A stretch of 64,000 bases of DNA, taken from contig NZ_BCNB01000006.1 in NCBI RefSeq assembly GCF_001485575.1, forward strand, positions 1,798,001-1,862,000. The letters are read 5' to 3'. This DNA is from Haloarcula sp. CBA1127 (GTDB taxonomy: Archaea; Halobacteriota; Halobacteria; Halobacteriales; Haloarculaceae). Shown one piece after another: positions 56,016-64,000 of this stretch. Position 1 is the stretch's first letter; every line of letters starts with the position of its first letter. A program made the position numbers and the translations under genes. A model generated the notes under the pieces. The model was given only the letters and a program-made list of their open reading frames with translations, was not told where the DNA came from and made no database searches.

Positions 56016-57203
56016 TTAGCTTTCGATGGGGACGACAGTGCGGTCCCGGGCACAGGCTTCGGCGCGCTCGAACAGGTCGTCGGGCTCGGCCGCCCGAATT
56101 GCTTCGAGCGAGGCATTAGTTTCCGGATGTGATGGCGCGACGCGGTTGCAACCGGTGTCGATTGTCGAGTCCTCGAAGGTCCCGATAGACCGTGCGTGAT
56201 TGGTAATCTTGGACTTATCAACGGTGAGGTTCGGTCGGTGTACTGGAAGCGTAGTTGCGGCATCGGTGACGGCAATGTTCGCGCTCGTCTGGCTGGACTT
56301 CTGCCCGATTGCTTCGCCGGTGACGATGCCGACGGCGTCACACTCGTTCGCGATAGCTTCGGCGGCTGCGAGCATGAACCGGCGGAGAACGAGCATTCGG
56401 AGGGACCCGAGGTTTTGAGAGAGGTCGGTGACGATGTCACCGGCGTCGATTACGGACAGCGACAGGTCGTGTCCGGGTGCGTACGTGGCGAGCGTTTCGA
56501 CGGTCGAAACGGCTCGCGCCCGGTGATCGGGGCCACCGTAGTCACCGAGGTCAACGTAGACGGGGAGCACGGGTGCGCCGCGTTTCATCACTTTCCAGGC
56601 AGCGACAGGCGAGTCGATGCCGCCGCTGACGAGGGCGACGACGGGTCGCTGGGTCCCGAGCGGGAGGCCACCGGGTCCCGAACGTTTCTCACAGAAGACG
56701 TAGGCCTCGTCGGCGCGACACTCGACGAACAGTTCGAAATCGGGGTCGTCGAGGTCGACAGCGGGATCGCCACCCAGTTCATCGATTGCCTCCCAGACGG
56801 CGGTCCCGCCGTCGGATTCGATGTCTGTACTCGAAAAGGGATGTGCGTCCGCCGGCCCCGCCCGGCGAGCGTTGACAGCGAAAGCGCCACCATCGTACTG
56901 TTCTCGCGTGGTTGCGGCCAGTGCCGCTTCGATTGCAGACAGCGTCGGTTCGACGGTCGTGACCGCCGAGGCGGAGGTGACGCCGAACGTGTCGGCCGCG
57001 GCCGCGGTCACGCCCTCGGGCTGGGAAGTGTGGACGAACAGCCGGTTCCGGCGCTGTTCGATGTCTCCTGACAAGCCGCGCGCGTCGAACATTGCGCGGA
57101 GGTTGTCCGCCAGTTGCCCCTCCATCTTTCGACGGACTTGGTCGCTCTTGACGCCGAGTTCTCCGTGGCGAACGAGCACGCTGTCGGCGTCTGGCGGATG
57201 CAT
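56016..57203 (-). CDS. thiI: tRNA 4-thiouridine synthetase ThiI
   Basis: 395 residues. N-terminal ferredoxin-like and THUMP domain (about 1-165; VRHGELGVKSDQVRRKMEG early), then the PP-loop ATPase with ALVSGGIDSPVAAWKV (about residue 190) and GEAIGQKSSQTSANIAV. There is no C-terminal rhodanese domain, as in archaeal ThiI. It adenylates U8 of tRNA for sulfur insertion; in haloarchaea it is used for tRNA rather than thiamine. Confidence 0.95.
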   Translation of the reverse strand: MHPPDADSVLVRHGELGVKSDQVRRKMEGQLADNLRAMFDARGLSGDIEQRRNRLFVHTSQPEGVTAAAADTFGVTSASAVTTVEPTLSAIEAALAATTREQYDGGAFAVNARRAGPADAHPFSSTDIESDGGTAVWEAIDELGGDPAVDLDDPDFELFVECRADEAYVFCEKRSGPGGLPLGTQRPVVALVSGGIDSPVAAWKVMKRGAPVLPVYVDLGDYGGPDHRARAVSTVETLATYAPGHDLSLSVIDAGDIVTDLSQNLGSLRMLVLRRFMLAAAEAIANECDAVGIVTGEAIGQKSSQTSANIAVTDAATTLPVHRPNLTVDKSKITNHARSIGTFEDSTIDTGCNRVAPSHPETNASLEAIRAAEPDDLFERAEACARDRTVVPIES

Positions 57204-57250
57204 ACCCGCGAGTTGACTATCGGTGAGTAAAGGGGTGTCGCCTCGGTGTC

Positions 57251-58453
57251 TTAGAACGTCGAGAGATCGCCCTCAATGACCTGCCGCGTGATGTCGGTCA
57301 CGTCGGCCAGTTCGTCGTCGATTGTGGCCTGGATGTCCGCTTCGACGTCGCCGACCGCGACGCCGTCTTCGGTGACGACCGTCGCGTCGGCGACGTGGGG
57401 CTCGTCGATCGGTGACCCGATCTGTGAGAGCAGGCGCATCTGGACCTGCCGGATGCCATCGACCTCATTTGCGACGGACTGTGCGATAGCTGTCGAGAGG
57501 AGATTGTATATCTTCCCGATGTGGTTGACGGGGTTCTTCCCCGATGTCGCTTCCATGCTCATCGGGCGGTTCGGCGTGATGAGGCCATTCGCGCGGTTCC
57601 CGCGCCCGACAGAGCCGTCATCGCCCTGCTCGGCGCTGGTTCCCGTGGTGGTGAGATAGATGGATTCGGCGTCGTAGTCGTCGGCCGTGTTGACGTGGAC
57701 CGTCACGTCCCGGTCGGTGTACTCCTCGGCGAGGTCGGTGACGAACGATTGGACATCCGAAACAGCGGTTTTGTACGCGCCGAGGTCCGGAACGTGTTCG
57801 TCAACCATCGCAACGGCCACCGTCACGTCGATGTGGTCTCCCTCGCGCTTGCCCATCACCTTCACGTCTTGGCCGACGACTGGGTTGGACTCGGCGTACT
57901 CGCCGGTCAATTTCTGCTCGGTGTTGCGGACGATCTGTTCGGTTTCCGTTAGCGGGGCGTGGCCGACGCCGTAGCTGGTATCGTTCGCCATCGGAATTGC
58001 TGCTTCCTCGCCGAACACGGTCTGGAGGTCACCTGACCCTTCACCGAACTGAACGTCAACGATGACGTCGGAGCCGAGGTCGAGGTGGGGGAACTGCTCG
58101 TCGAGGTAGTCGCGTGCGGCCCGGAGGGCAATACTTTCGGCTGGGATGCGTTCGCCGTCGAACTTCTTCGTCGCTCGACCGACGACCAGAATGTAGATCG
58201 GCTCAAGCACTTCGCCGCCGCCGTACGCCGGGGCGGCAGTGCCGGCGACGAGCTGTGTCTCGTCGGTGTTGTAGTGCAAGACTGTGCCGAACCGGTCGAT
58301 GTACGTCTGTGCCAGCGCACGCGACACTGTCTCCGCGATGCCGTCACAGATAGAGTCCGGATGGCCGATACCCTTGCGCTCTACGACTTCGATATCCTGA
58401 TCTTCGACGGCGAGCCCGCTCGCAGGTTGGACGTGGATGTTCCGCTCGGTCAT
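57251..58453 (-). CDS. mat: Archaeal methionine adenosyltransferase
   Basis: Makes S-adenosylmethionine from methionine and ATP. 400 residues, [20 protein letters not shown] at the start, with the archaeal-type motifs [52 protein letters not shown] and [20 protein letters not shown]. The family is distinct from bacterial MetK in sequence but similar in fold. No operon partner is evident. Confidence 0.95.
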   Translation of the reverse strand: MTERNIHVQPASGLAVEDQDIEVVERKGIGHPDSICDGIAETVSRALAQTYIDRFGTVLHYNTDETQLVAGTAAPAYGGGEVLEPIYILVVGRATKKFDGERIPAESIALRAARDYLDEQFPHLDLGSDVIVDVQFGEGSGDLQTVFGEEAAIPMANDTSYGVGHAPLTETEQIVRNTEQKLTGEYAESNPVVGQDVKVMGKREGDHIDVTVAVAMVDEHVPDLGAYKTAVSDVQSFVTDLAEEYTDRDVTVHVNTADDYDAESIYLTTTGTSAEQGDDGSVGRGNRANGLITPNRPMSMEATSGKNPVNHIGKIYNLLSTAIAQSVANEVDGIRQVQMRLLSQIGSPIDEPHVADATVVTEDGVAVGDVEADIQATIDDELADVTDITRQVIEGDLSTF

Positions 58454-58512
58454 TGCCTCGACTTCGTCTGGCCGGGTTCTATAACTTACGGGAACAGATA
58501 ATAGCGGAATGA

Positions 58513-59055
58513 TTACTCGTTCGCATCGCTAAGTAGCATGCCGAGATAGGAGGTCCGCTGCTGGTCGTTGGGGTTCAGACCGAGGTCCTGAAGCACCTCG
58601 TAGGCCCCCTCTCGAACGGGTTCGATGTCGCCGTCGGTCTCTCGTTCGACTTCGACAAACTCGCCGACGTCGTCGACAGCGTCGAGGGTGACATCGTACT
58701 CCCGGACCTCGTAGACCCGGCGGTTCTTCCGGACGGTCGCCGCGGGCTCGAAGCCGAGGTGCTGGACGATAGCGTCGATGTCGTCGCCGTCCTCGACGCC
58801 CGTTTCGAACTCCTCACGGCTTTTCGATTCTGCTTCGAGCAGCGGCCCTTTGTATGTGACTTTCGCGTTCGTTTCCCCCTTTCTGGTTTCACGGCGGACC
58901 CGGAACGCCTCGTCTGTCTCGGCGAAATCCCGATGGGGGGCGTCGTAGTACGTGTCTGTCTGGATCACCGTGTCGACCTGTTCGGCCCCGAGTTCGTCTA
59001 GTCTCTCCGCGACAGCCTCGATATCCGCTGGCACTTTCACCTCGACTTCGTACAT
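58513..59055 (-). CDS. CYTH-domain protein (class IV adenylate cyclase/CyaB-like)
   Basis: 180 residues from MYEVEVKVPADIEAVAERL. The EVEVK motif at residues 3-7 is the CYTH ExExK signature; further acidic/basic strands (FRVRRETRKGETNAKVTYKGP, EEFETGV, FVEVERETDG) complete the tunnel fold. Substrates of the superfamily are triphosphates (ATP to cAMP, thiamine triphosphate, inorganic triphosphate); a haloarchaeal role is not established. The start at 59055 is chosen because the family begins there. Confidence 0.88.
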   Translation of the reverse strand: MYEVEVKVPADIEAVAERLDELGAEQVDTVIQTDTYYDAPHRDFAETDEAFRVRRETRKGETNAKVTYKGPLLEAESKSREEFETGVEDGDDIDAIVQHLGFEPAATVRKNRRVYEVREYDVTLDAVDDVGEFVEVERETDGDIEPVREGAYEVLQDLGLNPNDQQRTSYLGMLLSDANE

Positions 59056-59135
59056 ACTGTGTGGCTGGGCCGGGCCGCTGAAAAACACTCCCGTCGACCG
59101 CGCCCTTTACTGTGTCCGCTCTCCCGGGTAGTAGT

Positions 59136-60164
59136 ATGGCCGGTCGCTACGAACCGATCGACTCCCCGGACGAGACGACCCTCTTTCCGTACCACGACCT
59201 GACGCCGCCGACAGTTCCAACGGTCGCGCGCGCCCGGCAACGCATCCGACAGCACCTCCCAGAGACGCCCCTTGTCCGCAGCGAAGCCCTCTCCGAAGCT
59301 CTCAACGCGGATGTTCTGCTCAAGCGCGAGGACACGCTCCCGACCGGCGCGTTCAAAGTCCGCGGCGGCGTGAACCTCGTCGCGTCCCTCGACGAGGAGT
59401 TCCACGATGCCGGACTGCTCGCCGCGAGCACGGGAAACCACGGCCAGTCTATTGCCTGGGCCGGCCGTGAGTTCGACGTGCCAGTCACTATCGGTGTCCC
59501 CGAAGAAGCCAACGCGGGAAAGGTCGACGCGCTGGAGCAACTCGGGGCAGAGGTCATCCAGTACGGCGAGGACTACGACGAGGCCCGCGAACACATCGAG
59601 GACTTGGCGACCCAGCGTGCGGCACGCTACGTTCACTCGGGCAACGAACCGAAGCTGCTCGCTGGCGTCGGCACAGCAGGCCTCGAAATCCTCGACGAAC
59701 GACCCGACGTTGACCGCGTGTTCTGTCCCGTCGGCGGCGGCACCGCCGCGGCCGGGTACTGCGTCACGCTCGGGGCGATGACCGACGCCGATGTCGTCGG
59801 CGTGCAGGCTGCGGGCGCGCCCGCGGTGTACCGCGCTTGGCAGGACGAGACGCTGGACGCCCTCGACAGCGTCGACACTATCGCCGAGGGTGTCGCAACC
59901 CGGGTTCCGTTCGCGCTCCCGACCGAAATCCTGCAGGCGGGACTCGCCGATTTCCGGCTCGTGTCCGAAGACGCCATTACCGATGCCGTGGCGCGCCTGT
60001 TCGAGACGGACCGCATCGTCATGGAGGGTGCCTGCGCGACGGCTGTCGCCGCAGCAATTCAGGCTGGTGACGAATTACGGGGCGAGACGGTCGTTCTCCC
60101 CATTTCGGGGCGGAACATCGACCGAGAGAAGTTCGACCGACTGCTGGCCGAAAGCGAGTACTAG
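59136..60164 (+). CDS. ilvA: Threonine/serine dehydratase
   Basis: 342 residues of PLP fold type II. Lys of the PLP site in LPTGAFKVRGGVNL, then STGNHGQSIAWAGREF and the Gly-rich phosphate loop PVGGGTAAAGYCVTLG. Deaminates threonine to 2-oxobutyrate. The C-terminal ACT regulatory domain of biosynthetic IlvA is absent, so allosteric feedback is not expected and a catabolic or serine-racemase-like role is possible. Start at 59136 follows the conserved beginning. Confidence 0.85.
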   Translation: MAGRYEPIDSPDETTLFPYHDLTPPTVPTVARARQRIRQHLPETPLVRSEALSEALNADVLLKREDTLPTGAFKVRGGVNLVASLDEEFHDAGLLAASTGNHGQSIAWAGREFDVPVTIGVPEEANAGKVDALEQLGAEVIQYGEDYDEAREHIEDLATQRAARYVHSGNEPKLLAGVGTAGLEILDERPDVDRVFCPVGGGTAAAGYCVTLGAMTDADVVGVQAAGAPAVYRAWQDETLDALDSVDTIAEGVATRVPFALPTEILQAGLADFRLVSEDAITDAVARLFETDRIVMEGACATAVAAAIQAGDELRGETVVLPISGRNIDREKFDRLLAESEY

Positions 60165-60243
60165 CCGACCACTTCCGAAGTTCCTCGACCGCTGCTGACC
60201 GGGAAACGTTGTCCTTAAGAGTGCCACGACTGACGAACAGGGT

Positions 60244-61191
60244 ATGAGCAACGAGTCTGAGACTGACGTAGACGAGGAGACCGCAGACGAAGAAGAACAG
60301 GCTGAGGGACTCCAGAAAGGCGATGTCGTCAAGCTCGCCTACACCGCCCGCACCGTCGACGGCGGCCAGCTTGTCGACACGACCGACGAAGAAGTCGCTG
60401 AAGACGACGGTATCGATACCGAACAGCAGGAGTTCGGCCCGCGAACCATCGTGCTGGGCGAGAACCACATTTTCCCGGATGTCGAGCAGGACATCTACGG
60501 CAAGGAAGTCGGCGACGAGGGTGACGTGACCGTCGCGGCCGCTGACGCCTTCGGCGAGTACGACGAGGAAGAGGTCCGGACGGTTTCGAAGGACAAGATC
60601 CCTGAAGACGACCGCTACCCAGGTGCCCACGTTGACCTCGAGGGTGAACACGGCCACGTCGAGACCATCATCGGCGGCCGCGCGCGAGTGGACTTCAACC
60701 ACCCGCTGGCCGGTGAAGACGTCGAGTACGACTATGAAGTCCTCGAAGAGGTCACGGACCGCGAGGAGAAGGCACAGGGCATCATCCAGATGATGCTCGA
60801 CATGGAGCTCGACGTGTGGTTCGAGACTGACACCGTCGAGGAAGAACAGCTCGTCGAAAGCGAGGACGACGAGGACGAAGACGAAGAGTCCGAGCCCGAG
60901 TACGAAACCGTCGAAGTCGAGAAAGAGACGCTCTACATCGAGGCGACGCCGCAGCTGACGATGAACCAGCAGTGGATGATGGGCAAGCAGCAGATCGCCC
61001 AGCAGCTCACGCAGCTACTCGATATTGACCGCATCATCGTGCAGGAAGAGATCGGTGGCGGCGGCATGGGTATGCCCGGCATGATGGGCGGCATGGGCGG
61101 TGCCGGCGGCGCTGACATCGAAGATGCGCTGGAAGATGCCGACGTTGACGCCGAAGAGATCGTCGAAGAGATCGAAGGCGCCGAAGAGTAA
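60244..61191 (+). CDS. FKBP-type peptidyl-prolyl isomerase with Met/Gly-rich tail
   Basis: 315 residues. An acidic leader (about 1-25) precedes an SlyD-like FKBP domain with insert-in-flap (GDVVKLAYTARTVDGGQLVDTT, DVEQDIYGKEVGDEGDVTV, FGEYDEEEVRTV; HVDLEGEHGHVETIIGGRARVDFNHPLAG). After an acidic block, about residues 215-260 form a second helical/beta unit. The tail (about 268-315) has GGGGMGMPGMMGGMGGAGGA and an acidic end, resembling GroEL tails. Prolyl isomerase and chaperone of nascent proteins. Confidence 0.92.
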   Translation: MSNESETDVDEETADEEEQAEGLQKGDVVKLAYTARTVDGGQLVDTTDEEVAEDDGIDTEQQEFGPRTIVLGENHIFPDVEQDIYGKEVGDEGDVTVAAADAFGEYDEEEVRTVSKDKIPEDDRYPGAHVDLEGEHGHVETIIGGRARVDFNHPLAGEDVEYDYEVLEEVTDREEKAQGIIQMMLDMELDVWFETDTVEEEQLVESEDDEDEDEESEPEYETVEVEKETLYIEATPQLTMNQQWMMGKQQIAQQLTQLLDIDRIIVQEEIGGGGMGMPGMMGGMGGAGGADIEDALEDADVDAEEIVEEIEGAEE

Positions 61192-61300
61192 CTGCGCCGC
61201 GAGCACGCCGAGTGGCTCTGCACTGACGAGTGCCGGCGAGCGGTTTTCCAGTTCCGAGCGATAGCGACTGCCATTTTCTGACGACCCATACGGGCGAACG

Positions 61301-61308
61301 GTTATACG
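61301..61308 (+). promoter_or_regulatory. TATA box of small membrane gene
   Basis: GTTATACG, about 28 nt before the ATG at 61330, supporting a leaderless gene there. Confidence 0.5.
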
Positions 61309-61329
61309 CACAACACGTCATCACTACCC

Positions 61330-61530
61330 ATGCGAGTGTCGCTGGTGTACCCGTTACTGCTCGCGCTCCCACCGGGAATCGCCTTCGGCGTCGGAACGGT
61401 CGTGTTGACTGGAAGCACCGGAACCGGACTTGCAGCGGGCATCAGTGTTGGTCTCGGACTATTCTTGTTGATACTCGTCGGAACTGAGTTCGGCTCGACG
61501 GACAGAGAGCCACAGCCCGGCGGCGAATAG
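61330..61530 (+). CDS. Small two-helix membrane protein
   Basis: 66 residues, MRVSLVYPLLLALPPGIAFG at the start, two hydrophobic segments (about 4-27 and 33-51) and a polar tail GSTDREPQPGGE. A TATA box at the right distance supports it as a real leaderless gene. Family not recognised. Convergent with the RecA-like gene, 2 nt apart. Confidence 0.65.
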   Translation: MRVSLVYPLLLALPPGIAFGVGTVVLTGSTGTGLAAGISVGLGLFLLILVGTEFGSTDREPQPGGE

Positions 61531-61532
61531 AA

Positions 61533-62162
61533 TCAGGCGATGTCGCGGCTCGTATCGATGCTGACCTCTTCGACGAGATTGAGCTTGATGATATCCGTGG
61601 GAGCGCGCCCGCCGCGGAACTTCGGAATCGCGAGGCGGTTTTCGACCTCGTCACCGTTCGTTGTGGTGTTAAGCTGGAACACCACGTCAGCGAAGTGCTC
61701 GGTCGTATCCCGGAGCGGTGGCACGTCACGGCCATCGAGACAGTGGACGATAGCGAGGCTCCCGGTGTTGACGATATGGTTCTGCAAGTCGTTCATGAAC
61801 GCGCGAAAGCGCGAGTGTGGCTCCTGAGCTTCCAGCACGTCGAGCGGGTCGACGATGAGGTTCGAGGTCTCTGGCAGCGCCGAGACGAGCTTACCAGCGT
61901 TGTCGAGGGGCGCTTCGCCGGAGATGTGTCGCACCGTTGGGTCGCCGGTGTTGGCCGGCGTCTGCTCGATGCTCGCGATGACCGACTCGGCGGTCCGGTC
62001 AAGCGACAGCCACAGGGTCCCGCGTGTGGCGGTGAGTTCGTAGAGGAACAGCTCCGCCTGGCTAGCCGGCTGGGCAGAGAGCACGACGATACTCCCGGCA
62101 GGGATGCCACCATCGAGCTTTCTGTCGAGGACGTCGATCCCCGTTCGCAACCGGTTGGCCAT
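61533..62162 (-). CDS. RecA/KaiC-superfamily protein without Walker A
   Basis: 209 residues. The opening TGIDVLDRKLDGGIPAGSIVVL is the KaiC/RadA-like start. The expected P-loop GxxxxGKT is instead SAQPASQAELFLYEL, so no lysine is there to hold ATP phosphates. Later strands LWLSLDRTAESVI, NLIVDPLDVLE and LAIVHCLDG keep the fold. I recognise PASQ-ELLLYELTA as a conserved feature of one haloarchaeal subfamily. The MinD-like gene is immediately upstream (28 nt), so the pair may act together. Confidence 0.75.
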   Translation of the reverse strand: MANRLRTGIDVLDRKLDGGIPAGSIVVLSAQPASQAELFLYELTATRGTLWLSLDRTAESVIASIEQTPANTGDPTVRHISGEAPLDNAGKLVSALPETSNLIVDPLDVLEAQEPHSRFRAFMNDLQNHIVNTGSLAIVHCLDGRDVPPLRDTTEHFADVVFQLNTTTNGDEVENRLAIPKFRGGRAPTDIIKLNLVEEVSIDTSRDIA

Positions 62163-62190
62163 ACCACTGAGGACTTATTTTCCCACGAGA

Positions 62191-62817
62191 TTAAGTATTC
62201 CGCTTGGCGAGAACGTTCGCTATCTCGACGTATTTTGCCGCCGCCCGGTCCGATTCCAGCGGCTTCGACACCGACGGAACGTGTACTGTCTCTGGGCAGG
62301 ACAGCAGTGGCGATGGGTCTACGGACCCGTCACTGCCGACGAGGACTGTGAGGGCAGGCGGTGCGTCAAGCGCACGGGCAATCGCCGCGGTTTTGGCTGT
62401 GTCGGTGAGGCTCTGGCGGGTTGGTGCGCTCACGAGCACTGTCCTGTCAGCCGCCCGTAGCGGCCGCGCGGCGTCCGGGCCAGCGCCGGCTGGACAGTCG
62501 AGTACTACAGGGCCATCACACCGGGACAGACTGCCGATAGCATTGTCGATAGCGGCTCCGGGTGCGGTCTGACAGGGAAGTACGTCGACGTTCTCGACGG
62601 TCGTGGCGGGCTGGGCAACTGCGGTCGGCTCAGCCGAGGCTGTGATATCAGCGATTCCGGGTGTCGGAGCGACGCCAGCGCGACGGTGGAGGTTCGGCAT
62701 GTCGCGGTCGGTGTCCACGACTAGCGACCGCCGGGTGGGCGTTCCCAGTGCCTGGCCGAGCCCGAGGGCGATGGTCGTTTTGCCACAGCCACCCTTGCCG
62801 CCAGCGATTGCGAGCAT
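62191..62817 (-). CDS. MinD/ParA-like ATPase
   Basis: 208 residues. The deviant Walker A KGGCGKTT at about residues 8-15 (MLAIAGGKGGCGKTTIALGL), VVDTDRDMPNLH (switch I), and VVLDCPAGAGPDAARPLRAADRTVLV (Walker B/switch II) are all intact. The 208 length is short for MinD, and no obvious C-terminal membrane-targeting amphipathic helix is seen. It is the first gene of a two-gene unit with the P-loop-less RecA-like protein. Confidence 0.85.
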   Translation of the reverse strand: MLAIAGGKGGCGKTTIALGLGQALGTPTRRSLVVDTDRDMPNLHRRAGVAPTPGIADITASAEPTAVAQPATTVENVDVLPCQTAPGAAIDNAIGSLSRCDGPVVLDCPAGAGPDAARPLRAADRTVLVSAPTRQSLTDTAKTAAIARALDAPPALTVLVGSDGSVDPSPLLSCPETVHVPSVSKPLESDRAAAKYVEIANVLAKRNT

Positions 62818-63031
62818 AGTGAGGGTGGACTGCCTATCGGTTTTGAATCCTCGTACTATGAATCACAAACAGTGACCGCAAAACTGGGCCGGAAGGTCTG
62901 ACTTACGTCGGTTGGCTGTTGCCTACTCTTACACGCTGGGTTCCGTTGCCGGGCAAAGTTCGAGACTGTGACCGCTGTCGGTCGGTGTTAGCCCGGCCAT
63001 AACAATAGCGATACACCCGAACGGCTGGGAC

Positions 63032-64000
63032 ATGAACCTACATCACGAGCGCATCGAAGCCTCGCCGCCGGCGAGCACGATGAGCTTCTGTCTCACAACC
63101 GACCTCACGGGAAATGGTCGACCGGACGTCATCGTCGGGGCGCTCGGCGACGAGCACGAGGTCCAGTTCCCGCTGGTCGATAAGTCGGTCGACTTGCTGT
63201 CCGTGTTCGGCATGGGGCCGCTGGCCCGCTGGCTTCAGACGAACGTGTTCTGGTACGAAAACCCCGGCTGGGAGCGCCACGACGTCGCCAGCGCACCGGA
63301 ACTCTCTGTCGGTGGCTCGCTCGGCGACATCACGGGGAACAGCCGACCGGACATGGTGGCCGGCCAGAACATCCACCAGCACAAACTGTGGTGGTTCGAG
63401 ATACCGGACAACCCGCGGAAGCAGTGGACGCGCCGGCTCATCACCGACGATTTCGAGAAATATCACGACACCGCTGTGGCGGACGTGGACGGCGATGGAC
63501 AGAACGAGGTCGTTGGGCTGTCCCAGGAGTCAAAGACAGTGTTCTACTACGATATTCCTGCGGACCCGACGCGAGAACCGTGGCCGGTGGCCAACCGACA
63601 CGTCGTCGCCGAGGACCTCGATGTTGAGGGTGTCGCTGTCGAGGACATTGACGGGGACGGTGCGGTCGAAATCGTCGCCGGCCCCAACGTCTTCCACCGG
63701 ACGGCCGACGGGTGGGACCGGGAGCCAATCGCCGAGGACTGGCAGTGTACTCGCGTCGCTATCAAGGACGTTGACGGCGACGGCGACCTAGAGATAATCC
63801 TCGTCGAGGGTGACGAACCGTATCTCGACGACCGCCCGGCCAGGCTGGGCGTGTTCGACCCACCCGAGTGGGACCTGACCCTGCTGCACGACGACCTTTC
63901 GAACCCGCACAGCCTCGACGTGGCGGACTTCGACGGTGACGGTAATCCCGATATCTTCGTCGCAGAAATGGGTTTAGAGGACGGACACGAACCGCGACAG
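63032..64000 (+). CDS. FG-GAP/VCBS repeat protein, N-terminal part (runs off window)
   Basis: 323 residues visible, MNLHHERIEASPPASTMSFC at the start. Repeats with calcium-type signatures of the FG-GAP/VCBS beta-propeller occur: TDLTGNGRPDVIVGAL, GDITGNSRPDMVAGQ, ADVDGDGQNEVVGL, EDIDGDGAVEIVAGP, KDVDGDGDLEIILVEG and ADFDGDGNPDIFVAEM. No signal peptide is seen, which is unusual because many such propellers are extracellular. The C-terminus lies outside the window. Confidence 0.85.
   Translation, partial: MNLHHERIEASPPASTMSFCLTTDLTGNGRPDVIVGALGDEHEVQFPLVDKSVDLLSVFGMGPLARWLQTNVFWYENPGWERHDVASAPELSVGGSLGDITGNSRPDMVAGQNIHQHKLWWFEIPDNPRKQWTRRLITDDFEKYHDTAVADVDGDGQNEVVGLSQESKTVFYYDIPADPTREPWPVANRHVVAEDLDVEGVAVEDIDGDGAVEIVAGPNVFHRTADGWDREPIAEDWQCTRVAIKDVDGDGDLEIILVEGDEPYLDDRPARLGVFDPPEWDLTLLHDDLSNPHSLDVADFDGDGNPDIFVAEMGLEDGHEPRQ

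Overview
The window is a chromosomal segment of a haloarchaeon, almost certainly Haloarcula. The evidence is high GC with acidic proteins, leaderless genes preceded by TATA boxes about 27 nt upstream, many halobacterial-only families, and an rRNA operon whose 23S and 5S genes read almost identically to Haloarcula marismortui rRNA as I remember it. Most of the DNA is ordinary, densely packed core genome. Three regions stand out: a replication origin, a type IV pilus-like operon and the rRNA operon.

Layout. 1-10.5 kb: 5'-truncated-window corA, a DUF6517-type lipoprotein, cysS, a double-domain CbiX chelatase, a PQQ-propeller lipoprotein overlapping an HtpX-like protease, a DR2241-type Fe-S protein, a Trm112-like zinc peptide and purA. 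10.6-16.8 kb: a leaderless wHTH gene, a long disordered coiled-coil protein, and a terminal oxidase subunit I surrounded by small membrane proteins, including a 30-residue one. 16.8-24.5 kb (minus strand): methylmalonyl-CoA mutase large subunit, a CBS-ParB-like protein, a TrkA_N-DHH-DHHA1 fusion, an Lrp regulator and pyruvate:ferredoxin oxidoreductase porBA. 24.7-26.5 kb: a DICT-domain protein and a metallo-beta-lactamase-fold hydrolase.

26.6-29.3 kb is a replication origin. One inverted and two direct copies of a 20-bp origin recognition box (consensus AACACTTGCAGGGTGGTGTG) flank an AT-rich unwinding region, next to a leaderless orc1/cdc6 gene. Twelve more copies, all in one orientation, follow cdc6 in a 735-bp non-coding array. 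This matches the architecture reported for oriC2-cdc6E of Haloarcula hispanica, where a downstream ORB-rich region was reported to restrain initiation by titrating Cdc6E.

29.3-39 kb: acyl-CoA dehydrogenase and acyl-CoA ligase, a second DUF6517-type lipoprotein, a lone CheC, an O-methyltransferase, a thioredoxin-fold protein, wHTH proteins, and an Lrp-aminotransferase operon. 39.1-46.9 kb: one polycistron with mostly 4-nt overlaps, containing a PilB-type ATPase, a PilC-type membrane platform and five short proteins each with an N-terminal pilin-like hydrophobic helix. This looks like a complete minor-pilin or pseudopilus module without a prepilin peptidase. 47.4-48.1 kb: UPF0058 protein and aIF-1A.

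48.1-53.8 kb: 16S-23S-5S operon with tandem promoters and recognisable 16S and 23S processing stems; the spacer has no tRNA-Ala and no tRNA follows the 5S. 54-64 kb: nikR, a cysteine-synthase-family enzyme, thiI, methionine adenosyltransferase, a CYTH protein, a threonine dehydratase, an FKBP isomerase with a Met/Gly-rich tail, a pair formed by a MinD-like ATPase and a RecA/KaiC-like protein lacking its P-loop, and the start of an FG-GAP/VCBS repeat protein that runs off the window.
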